Both the position numbers and the translations under genes were made by a program. A stretch of DNA of 6,707 bases from an uncultured Bacteroidota bacterium. Its GTDB lineage: Bacteria > Bacteroidota > Bacteroidia > Chitinophagales > Chitinophagaceae. The stretch's first letter is position 1, and every line of letters starts with the position of its first letter. The stretch lies in assembly GCA_946479055.1 (NCBI GenBank), contig CAMLEX010000291.1, forward strand, positions 1 through 6,707, given 5' to 3'. Below the pieces are notes generated by a model that did not search any database, had not been told where the DNA came from, and worked only from the letters and a program-made list of their open reading frames with translations. This document shows positions 1-4,885 of the stretch, piece by piece.

Positions 1-740
1 AAAGTCATCGAAGAACTTGCCCAGTTAGCAAGATCATATTGCGCTTTGACTTTTTTTATCCTGGAAGCAAGGCTTTTCTGATTCAATATTAATGTAATTA
101 CCATTGCTGTTCCTATCGCTGCTATATTTATCCAGATCAGTTCTTCAAGTATTACCGCTTTCCTGATATAAAAAAAAATAACTACTACTATTAATATAAC
201 CAAAGGTTTGATTACTTTTTCGGTTACCTGGCTAAACACTATTTTCTTCAATCCCTGCAAAGAAGCCTGGTTCACTGCAGTGACAGAAAGCATCAGTAAT
301 GATAAAAACGAAAGGATAAGCCAACTAATGCCCATTTTACTTTTCATCCCTGTAAATCCGATTACTTGTTGGGAAATAAATGAGACAATTAATGAGCCCA
401 AAATCACTGCTATTAGTGAAAAAAAAATAATTCCTTTTAACTCAGCATGTTTTTGAGTGGCATCATAGGCTGCAACTTTTTTTACAAGCAATGTATCTAC
501 CCCCATGATACAAAAGCTAACAAGCAAATACAGCAAATTGAAAATATAAACATAAGCTCCGTAAGCATTGACACCAGCAACTTTTACCATAACGTAATTA
601 GATAAGAATCCTAGAACCAGAGCCACGCAATGTATTAAAAACAGTTGCACAGAGGTTTTAGCTACATAGCCGGTAAAATTGCCGTCTTCCTGCTTCCTTC
701 CAAGAATTGCAGTTATTATTTTCCTGATAGGCAAAATCAA
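1..740 (-). CDS. Wzx/MviN-type polysaccharide flippase, N-terminal part (runs off the left edge)
   Basis: This is an inner-membrane protein of the MATE/MOP flippase superfamily, which moves lipid-linked oligosaccharide units from the cytoplasmic to the periplasmic face during capsule, O-antigen or exopolysaccharide synthesis. The 246 visible residues contain about six hydrophobic helices, near residues 31-50, 62-81, 103-123, 137-156, 179-192 and 200-219. The short basic N-terminus reads LPIRKIITAILGRKQ. The GVNAYGAYVYIFNLLYLL segment (56-73) resembles the start of the Wzx fold, and NQASLQGLKKIVFSQVTEK (157-175) resembles its amphipathic loop between helices 4 and 5. An in-frame stop lies at 753-755 and no ATG precedes residue 51, so TTG at 740 is the likely start; TTG at 734 is the alternative. 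The gene lies about 59 bp behind the APS kinase, probably in the same transcript. About half of a usual flippase (roughly 400-500 residues) is present. The family call is firm; the sugar substrate is unknown. Confidence 0.8.
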   Translation of the reverse strand, partial: MILPIRKIITAILGRKQEDGNFTGYVAKTSVQLFLIHCVALVLGFLSNYVMVKVAGVNAYGAYVYIFNLLYLLVSFCIMGVDTLLVKKVAAYDATQKHAELKGIIFFSLIAVILGSLIVSFISQQVIGFTGMKSKMGISWLILSFLSLLMLSVTAVNQASLQGLKKIVFSQVTEKVIKPLVILIVVVIFFYIRKAVILEELIWINIAAIGTAMVITLILNQKSLASRIKKVKAQYDLANWASSSMT

Positions 741-799
741 AACACAAATAAATTATTTTGTTGAAAAAGGAATTAATACCTGCTTTATACCCAATCGGA

Positions 800-1321
800 T
801 CACCTGTTTAATTCAATAAATTTTACCAATTTTTGAGTTGACTCTAAAATTGTTTCCCGGTCAGTTTCAATAATTAAATCTGGTGCACAAGGGACTTCAA
901 ATGGATCATTCACTCCTGATAAATTGTTTATCTTTTGATCATGACCATCCGGTAACAATGCCTTTGCATACATTCCTTTCGTATCACGCCTGATCAGTTC
1001 TTCCAAGCTGCATTTTATATAAACAGTTTTCACATTAGCATAAGTGGCCGTTACTTCCTGCCTGATATTTTCATAAGGGTTAATCGCACATATAACAGGA
1101 ATAATATCGTATTGAGAAAACCTGTCCGCCACAAATGCAAGACGCCGGATATTAGTATGACGGTCGTCTTTTGTAAAGCCAAGATCTGAGCATAAGCATC
1201 TCCTGTATTCGTCCCCGTCAATAATTTCAATATTAATATTCTGCTTATTAAAATATTCCTTTGCTTTGGTTGCTAACATCGTTTTACCGCTTCCCGAAAG
1301 ACCACAGAACTGAATTATCAT
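800..1321 (-). CDS. cysC: Adenylylsulfate (APS) kinase, short CysC-like form
   Basis: This is a 173-residue cytoplasmic P-loop kinase expected to phosphorylate APS to PAPS, the donor for sulfotransferases or for sulfate reduction. Visible motifs are the Walker A loop GLSGSGKT (7-14), DGDEYRR (35-41), DLGFTKDDR followed by NIRR (46-60), RRDTKGMYAKA (111-121) and the substrate-lid region NNLSGVNDPFEVP (132-144). Two things differ from E. coli CysC. The N-terminal extension of about 25 residues is missing, so the protein starts almost at the P-loop. The position aligned with the phosphorylated serine of the ISP motif is Asn81 (AINPYENIR). There is also an insert, LLPDGHDQK, before the lid. No cysD, cysN or sulfotransferase is visible. 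Its place beside a polysaccharide flippase suggests a role in glycan sulfation rather than assimilation, which is inference. A related nucleotide kinase acting on another substrate cannot be excluded. Confidence 0.85.
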   Translation of the reverse strand: MIIQFCGLSGSGKTMLATKAKEYFNKQNINIEIIDGDEYRRCLCSDLGFTKDDRHTNIRRLAFVADRFSQYDIIPVICAINPYENIRQEVTATYANVKTVYIKCSLEELIRRDTKGMYAKALLPDGHDQKINNLSGVNDPFEVPCAPDLIIETDRETILESTQKLVKFIELNR

Positions 1322-1433
1322 TTTTAATTTCTTATATTTCCTGTTACCCGTTTTTTAGATAATGACAATAGGAAGAACAAATGGTTTAAACTTTAAGGAT
1401 TGATATCCGGTCAGCGGGATCATTTAACATCAC

Positions 1434-2195
1434 TCATTTCAACGCTTTAATGATCTCTACAAAATCAGCAGCTACCAGCGATGCACCACCTACCAGCCCG
1501 CCATCTACATCAGGACAACTGAATAGTTCTTTTGCATTGTTTGCTTTTACACTTCCTCCATATAGGATAGGAATTTGATTAGCGATATCTTCTCCATACT
1601 GTTTTGCTAATACAGAACGTAAATAAGCATGTATTTCCTGTGCCTGCTCTGTTGTAGCGGTTTTACCGGTTCCTATAGCCCAGATAGGTTCATAAGCGAT
1701 AATAATATCCTTTATTTTTTCAGCTGACAAATGAAAAAGAGATTCTTTAAGTTGAGCTGCGACAAAATCATTTTGCGTGCCGGCCTCCCTTATAGTCAAT
1801 GGTTCTCCACAGCAGAATATAGGTGTAATAAAATTTTCAAGGCAGAGATTTAGTTTTTCCGCCAATACAGCATTTGATTCATTGAAATATTCACGACGTT
1901 CGCTATGGCCTATTACACAAAAAGGAACACCAATTGAATGAAGCATTTCAGCCGACACTTCACCGGTATAAGCACCTGATTTTTTGTGATAGCAATTTTG
2001 TGCAGCTACATAATAATTTTTTGCATTATCAACTTCACTCCTTGTCATTAACAGGTAAGGATGGGGTACTGCGAAGATGGCTTTTTGATGCGGAGCAAGA
2101 ACAATATTCGCTTCCAGTATATCATCCAGTAATTTTTCGCCTTGTTGAAAACTAAGGTTCATTTTCCAGTTAGCTGCAGCGATCTGCTTTCTCAT
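1434..2195 (-). CDS. tpiA: Triosephosphate isomerase
   Basis: This cytosolic TIM-barrel enzyme interconverts dihydroxyacetone phosphate and glyceraldehyde 3-phosphate in glycolysis and gluconeogenesis. At 253 residues it has the normal full length. All catalytic elements are visible: Asn9 and Lys11 in ANWKMN, the electrophile His97 in VIGHSERREYF, the base Glu169 in AYEPIWAIGTGKT with the mobile loop 6 directly after it, and the phosphate-binding segments YGGSVKANN (212-220) and DGGLVGGASL (231-240). The start at 2195 gives the family-typical N-terminus MRKQIAAANWKMN. The gene begins 37 bp after the stop of the GlmU-like gene, with no terminator between, so the two are probably co-transcribed. 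The 112-bp gap that follows, before the APS kinase, also shows no convincing terminator. Nothing about the protein is odd apart from its position in front of glycan-related genes. Confidence 0.98.
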   Translation of the reverse strand: MRKQIAAANWKMNLSFQQGEKLLDDILEANIVLAPHQKAIFAVPHPYLLMTRSEVDNAKNYYVAAQNCYHKKSGAYTGEVSAEMLHSIGVPFCVIGHSERREYFNESNAVLAEKLNLCLENFITPIFCCGEPLTIREAGTQNDFVAAQLKESLFHLSAEKIKDIIIAYEPIWAIGTGKTATTEQAQEIHAYLRSVLAKQYGEDIANQIPILYGGSVKANNAKELFSCPDVDGGLVGGASLVAADFVEIIKALK

Positions 2196-2232
2196 AAGTG
2201 TTTTTTATTAATTAGAATTTCTGTTTAGAATA

Positions 2233-3411
2233 TTAAAAGTGCTTAAAGATATATTTTAAAATACTTTTTTCATTATCAGTAATCGTTTGAGCTTTGAGTT
2301 TTTTCCAACCTTCGATATCCTGCAATGCTTTTTCAAATGCATAGCGGGTTACCCCTTCACTGCCCCATGAAAAATTGGGAATGTATGTTGGCGTAAGGCC
2401 AGTCCCGAATACATGGCAGCAAACACTGATCACAGTACCTGTATTGATAGTGGTATTTACTGCAGTGCGTGAATAATCACCCATCAATACTCCGCACTTC
2501 ATCCCCGCATTTAATTGTCCGTTGGGTGTCCAGATTCTTACTTGTCCCGCATTATTTTTCATATTTGAATTGGTGGTACCAGCTCCCATATTGCACCATT
2601 CGCCGATAACCGAATCGCCGAGATAGCCATCATGTGCTTTATTGGAATAGCCAAATAGTACGGAATTTTTTACCTCGCCACCGGCAACACAGTAAGGCCC
2701 TAAGGTAGTAGCTCCATAAACTTTTGCACCCATCTTCAGGCAGGAAGACTCTCCCATTGCAAAAGGCCCGCGGATAATAGCACCTTCCATCACTTCCGCG
2801 TTTTTCCCGATATAAATGGGACCTGCTGATGCATTGAGAATACTATGCTGAACTGTAGCCCCTTTTTCTATAAAAATATTAGCCGGTGAAATTACTTTGT
2901 TGCTTTCGGGAATGGGTTGCGATTTTCTTTTTTTTGTCAAAAGCTCAAAGTCCTGCCGGATGGCCCAGTCATTCAGCTGAAAAATATCCCAGGGGTATTG
3001 AATGGTCTTTATATCCTCAGTTATACCAACTGGGTTCGTTACTTTGATTTTATACTTTTCACTGATTTCTTTTTTTGTAAACCGGAATACAATGCCGGCA
3101 TTATCATTTACAGATATGAATTCCCCGTTTTTAAGACCTCGTATTGCTTTTACCAGCCTGGGAGTTGGAAGTACATTGCCATGGATCATTAAGCAAACTC
3201 CATCCTCTGCAGCCTCTTCGATAGTCAATGAGCGATCGAGATCTTTATAATCATCTTCATTTCTATCAAAAGATGGGAGGCCGAGAGCCTTTTCCCATTT
3301 TTCACGAATGGTCAGGATTCCTACCCGGATATCTTGTATCTGCCTTGTCAATGTAAACGGGTAAAGATTTTCCGGCTGACAATATTCCTCTGTAAAGATG
3401 ATCTTGTTCAT
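2233..3411 (-). CDS. GlmU-like fused sugar nucleotidyltransferase / left-handed beta-helix acyltransferase
   Basis: This 392-residue cytoplasmic protein resembles the Bacteroidota family described as UDP-N-acetylglucosamine diphosphorylase / glucosamine-1-phosphate N-acetyltransferase, which is proposed to act in UDP-GlcNAc supply for peptidoglycan and lipid A. The N-terminal half (about 1-165) carries the family segments NLYPFTLTRQIQDIRVG (15-31) and YPWDIFQLNDWAI (139-151). It does not show the canonical LAAGxGTRM pyrophosphorylase loop. The C-terminal half (about 175-335) consists of hexapeptide repeats of a left-handed beta-helix. The KAHDGYLGD segment (248-256) aligns with GlmU KAGHLSYLGD, which places His250 at the acetyltransferase catalytic histidine; IGEWCNMGAGTTNSN (259-273) matches GlmU IGAGTITCNY. 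The gene starts a new transcript behind the rpmE2 terminator and precedes tpiA by 37 bp. The architecture is clear. The exact substrates, and whether the N-terminal domain is active, are inference. Confidence 0.88.
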   Translation of the reverse strand: MNKIIFTEEYCQPENLYPFTLTRQIQDIRVGILTIREKWEKALGLPSFDRNEDDYKDLDRSLTIEEAAEDGVCLMIHGNVLPTPRLVKAIRGLKNGEFISVNDNAGIVFRFTKKEISEKYKIKVTNPVGITEDIKTIQYPWDIFQLNDWAIRQDFELLTKKRKSQPIPESNKVISPANIFIEKGATVQHSILNASAGPIYIGKNAEVMEGAIIRGPFAMGESSCLKMGAKVYGATTLGPYCVAGGEVKNSVLFGYSNKAHDGYLGDSVIGEWCNMGAGTTNSNMKNNAGQVRIWTPNGQLNAGMKCGVLMGDYSRTAVNTTINTGTVISVCCHVFGTGLTPTYIPNFSWGSEGVTRYAFEKALQDIEGWKKLKAQTITDNEKSILKYIFKHF

Positions 3412-3440
3412 GGATTGGGCAGGTTCTGATTACTTATCCG

Positions 3441-3470
3441 GAAAGATACTTTAAAAAAATATGCGGGAAA
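3441..3470 (-). promoter_or_regulatory. Possible Bacteroidota-type promoter for the GlmU-like gene
   Basis: On the minus strand a -7-like TATCTTTC (3441-3448, one mismatch to TAnnTTTG) lies 18 nt downstream of TTTC (3467-3470, one mismatch to TTTG). A promoter is expected somewhere here, because a strong terminator separates this gene from rpmE2. The match itself is imperfect in both elements and could be chance in AT-rich DNA. The resulting leader would be about 25 nt. Confidence 0.3.
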
Positions 3471-3490
3471 TCATTGAATGCTTTGAACTT

Positions 3491-3526
3491 ATAAAATAAA
3501 AAGTCCTCCGGCAAACCAGAAGACTT
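3491..3526 (-). terminator. Rho-independent terminator of rpmE2
   Basis: Read on the minus strand, AAGTCTTCTGG and CCGGAGGACTT form an uninterrupted 11-bp stem (3501-3526, two G-U pairs) closed by a TTTG loop. TTTATTTTAT follows directly (3500-3491). The hairpin lies 29 bp after the rpmE2 stop and about 90 bp before the start of the GlmU-like gene. It therefore separates the ribosomal-protein transcript from the downstream run. Confidence 0.9.
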
Positions 3527-3555
3527 GAATATTATCAGCTATATTGTTTATAGAA

Positions 3556-3810
3556 TTATTCAGCTTTTTTAGCGTATTTCTTTTTGAATTTATCAATACG
3601 ACCCGCCGTATCTACCAGCATGTTTTTACCAGTAAAGAAAGGGTGAGAAGTATTGGATATCTCCAATTTTACCAGGGGGTATTCATTTCCATCTTCCCAT
3701 TTCACAATTTCTTTGGAAGCGGCAGTAGAACGGCTAAGAAATGAATAATTATTACTCATGTCTTTAAAAACTACTAACCGGTAGTTGGCGGGATGGAGAC
3801 CTTTTTTCAT
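3556..3810 (-). CDS. rpmE2: 50S ribosomal protein L31, type B (zinc-independent)
   Basis: This 84-residue basic protein of the large ribosomal subunit starts [19 protein letters not shown] and contains the type B signature [21 protein letters not shown] at about 52-72, followed by a lysine-rich tail. It has no cysteine at all, so it is the C-minus form that does not bind zinc; the zinc-binding form has a CxxC motif. The length is normal for type B. The start at 3810 fits the family N-terminus exactly. The gene is monocistronic by sequence: it has its own strong promoter at 3874-3905, a leader of roughly 57 nt and an intrinsic terminator directly behind it. In several other bacteria such paralogues are repressed by Zur when zinc is plentiful. 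Nothing here shows that directly, although an inverted repeat overlaps the promoter. Confidence 0.97.
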   Translation of the reverse strand: MKKGLHPANYRLVVFKDMSNNYSFLSRSTAASKEIVKWEDGNEYPLVKLEISNTSHPFFTGKNMLVDTAGRIDKFKKKYAKKAE

Positions 3811-3831
3811 AACTCTTTGATTTTTAAGGCT

Positions 3832-3849
3832 GCACGGATTTTGCCGTAC
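3832..3849 (-). promoter_or_regulatory. Small hairpin in the rpmE2 leader
   Basis: On the minus strand GTACGG and CCGTGC form a 6-bp stem (one G-U pair) with a CAAAAT loop, inside the predicted 5' leader and 21 nt before the start codon. It is not followed by a T run, so it is not a terminator. Autogenous control of L31 through leader structures is known in other phyla. A similar role here is speculation, because the stem is short. Confidence 0.3.
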
Positions 3850-3873
3850 TTATTATATAATTTTTTAAGTGGG

Positions 3874-3905
3874 CAAAGGTAGCTTTGCAAATGCTTTTTG
3901 CCAAA
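3874..3905 (-). promoter_or_regulatory. Bacteroidota sigma-ABfr-type promoter of rpmE2
   Basis: The minus strand shows TTTG (3902-3905), a 20-nt spacer and TACCTTTG (3874-3881). This matches the Bacteroidota housekeeping consensus TTTG - about 20 nt - TAnnTTTG in both sequence and spacing. Transcription would begin near 3867, about 57 nt before the rpmE2 start codon. A perfect inverted repeat, GCAAAG-GTAG-CTTTGC (3873-3888), covers the -7 element and could be an operator. Confidence 0.75.
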
Positions 3906-3993
3906 TCTTATTATTGCTAAAAATTAAGTTATTTAGTCATTACTTCACCCAGGCAGCAACCACTGCCAAATCCAAAAAAAGAAAGCATCAAAA

Positions 3994-4107
3994 TCAACTC
4001 CTATACTTACTTGCGTATGTATATTCATTTTTCCTGATGCCTTCAGGAGTTGTATTTATCCTTTTACAGATATTTACTTCTCCGTGCTGCATTCTTTCTG
4101 TTGCCAT
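3994..4107 (-). CDS. Candidate small protein of 37 residues, unrecognised
   Basis: I do not recognise this ORF. It begins MATERMQHGEVNICKR, is hydrophilic with many charged and polar residues, and has no signal peptide, membrane segment or metal motif. An AGGA element lies 5 nt before the ATG. The frame stays open upstream to 4200. A promoter-like pair lies immediately upstream: TTTG at 4160-4163, then 21 nt, then TACCTTCA at 4131-4138, which carries two mismatches to TAnnTTTG. This would give a leader of about 17 nt. Against it, the ORF is short, no homologue is known to me, and AT-rich intergenic DNA often contains such frames. The combination of ribosome-binding site and promoter-like pair is why it is listed at all. 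Confidence 0.22.
   Translation of the reverse strand: MATERMQHGEVNICKRINTTPEGIRKNEYTYASKYRS
3995..4052. repeat. Two overlapping, mutually exclusive inverted repeats
   Basis: CAACTCCT (3995-4002) and AGGAGTTG (4045-4052) are perfect 8-bp inverted arms 42 nt apart. TCCTGA (4032-4037) and TCAGGA (4043-4048) form a second perfect 6-bp stem with a 5-nt loop. The two stems share 4045-4048, so they cannot form together. On the minus strand the AGGAG that could serve the 19-codon ORF lies within 3995-4002. Confidence 0.35.
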
Positions 4108-4155
4108 AATATCCTGCAGCGATTGTACATTGAAGGTACGTTTTGCAAATACCCA

Positions 4156-4212
4156 TTTCCAAATTTTTGTTGGAAAAGTTACGCACCTGTTAAGAACTTA
4201 TTTTTCCACCAA
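4156..4212. repeat. Cluster of related inverted repeats (TTTCCAA / TTGGAAA type)
   Basis: TTTCCAA (4156-4162) and TTGGAAA (4170-4176) form a perfect 7-bp dyad with a 7-nt spacer. The second arm, extended to TTGTTGGAAAAGTT (4167-4180), also pairs with AACTTATTTTTCCACCAA (4195-4212) through 13 of 14 positions, with one mismatch and a 4-nt bulge. No T run follows on either strand, so a terminator is unlikely. A regulator-binding site is possible, as the dyad covers the promoter-like TTTG at 4160-4163. Confidence 0.4.
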
Positions 4213-4251
4213 ATACCAGCTTTATAAAGACTTTACACGGGAATATGCACA

Positions 4252-4743
4252 TTAACTACGCATATTTTCAAACTGAAGCGGTATACCCAAGTCCCATCCC
4301 TTAGACGCCTGGATCACTTCCTGCAAGTCATCAATTTTCTTCCCGGTTACCCTTACAATATCATCATTGATAGAAGCCTGTACTTTCAACCCGGATTCCT
4401 TTATTTGTTTCACTATTTTTTTCGCATCTTCCTGCTTCAACCCATTCCGTACCATCACTTCTTTTTTCCAGGCTTTTCCACTCTGGCCTCCTTCTTTTGA
4501 AAGATCAAAAGCCTCGGGGGCAATACCTTGCTTATGCGCCCTGCTGACCAATACGTCGAGCAACTGGCGCATTTTCATATCATCATCGGTTTCTAAATTG
4601 ATTTTAAACTCTTTTTTGTCAAGGTTAATGACCACATGCGAGCCTTTAAAATCAAAACGATTAGTAATTTCTTTGGTAACAACATTCACAGCATTATCCA
4701 ATGCCTGGGCATCTACTTTGCTGACGAAATCAAAAGAAGGCAT
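4252..4743 (-). CDS. yajQ: YajQ-family nucleotide-binding protein
   Basis: This is a 163-residue cytoplasmic protein of the YajQ (DUF520) family, made of two ferredoxin-like domains. Some members bind cyclic di-GMP or nucleic acids; the role in Bacteroidota is not established. Family marks are the N-terminus MPSFDFVSKVDAQ, NRFDFKGS (28-35), VSRAHKQGI (66-74), SGLKVQASINDDIVRVTGKK near 116-135 and the C-terminus PLQFENMRS. The start at 4743 was chosen because MPSFD is the family N-terminus and gives the usual length. The frame is open up to an ATG at 4830, but those 29 extra residues have no family counterpart and would be encoded across the terminator hairpin of the upstream gene. I see no convincing promoter in the 55 bp between that hairpin and the start, although one is expected there. 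Confidence 0.95.
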   Translation of the reverse strand: MPSFDFVSKVDAQALDNAVNVVTKEITNRFDFKGSHVVINLDKKEFKINLETDDDMKMRQLLDVLVSRAHKQGIAPEAFDLSKEGGQSGKAWKKEVMVRNGLKQEDAKKIVKQIKESGLKVQASINDDIVRVTGKKIDDLQEVIQASKGWDLGIPLQFENMRS

Positions 4744-4798
4744 ATTGATAAATTTAAGGGAGTTATAAAATTGATCTAGGATATTTACAAAAATAACG

Positions 4799-4824
4799 AA
4801 GTCCCCCTTAAAAAAGAGGGACTT
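4799..4824 (-). terminator. Intrinsic terminator of the TonB-receptor-like gene
   Basis: On the minus strand AAGTCCCTCTT and AAGGGGGACTT form an 11-bp stem (one G-U pair) with a TTTT loop, followed by CGTTATTTTTG. The T run is offset by a few bases, which is weaker than the classical form. The hairpin lies about 60 bp after the stop codon at 4886, and nothing on the plus side has a T run, so it belongs to the minus-strand gene. Confidence 0.75.
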
Positions 4825-4885
4825 GTTCACATGAGAAAATAAACGTTTTAGACTTAATAGGAAAGGTTATGGTTAATGGGCCTGG

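Larger units (their letters stand above)
3906..4251. other. Intergenic stretch without a confident gene between yajQ and the rpmE2 promoter
   Basis: This DNA contains no gene I recognise. It holds an inverted-repeat cluster at 4156-4212, a weak promoter-like pair at 4131-4163, a 37-codon minus-strand ORF (3994-4107), a 19-codon minus-strand ORF (3929-3988) behind AGGAG, and two overlapping stems at 3995-4052. A 128-codon plus-strand open frame (3869-4255) also spans it, but its composition does not look like protein. I see no tRNA-like cloverleaf and no transposase remnant. Confidence 0.5.

Noticed and set aside
208..456. An 82-codon plus-strand open frame near the left edge
   Set aside because: It is antisense to the flippase, which has a continuous frame with membrane helices and family motifs on the minus strand.
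1395..1430. A weak dyad around ATCC-CG / GGAT after tpiA as a possible terminator
   Set aside because: The stem is only about four to five pairs with a C-C mismatch, and no T run follows on the minus strand, so it gives no reason to split the transcript.
4195..4212. TTTTTCCACC as a DnaA box, suggesting an origin
   Set aside because: It differs from TTATCCACA at several positions, stands alone, and there is no dnaA, dnaN or AT-rich unwinding block nearby.
4220..4229. The perfect palindrome CTTTATAAAG
   Set aside because: A ten-base AT-rich palindrome is expected by chance in DNA of this composition, and it is not linked to any other signal.
3869..4255. A 128-codon plus-strand open frame across the yajQ-rpmE2 intergenic region
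   Set aside because: It begins inside the rpmE2 promoter, ends in convergent overlap with the yajQ stop, has a Phe/Cys/Ser-rich composition without any recognisable domain, and runs antisense to the more protein-like minus-strand frame.
4744..4798. TTTG followed 20 nt later by TATAACTC as a yajQ promoter
   Set aside because: The second element matches only the TA of TAnnTTTG, so this is no better than background, although a promoter is expected in the interval.
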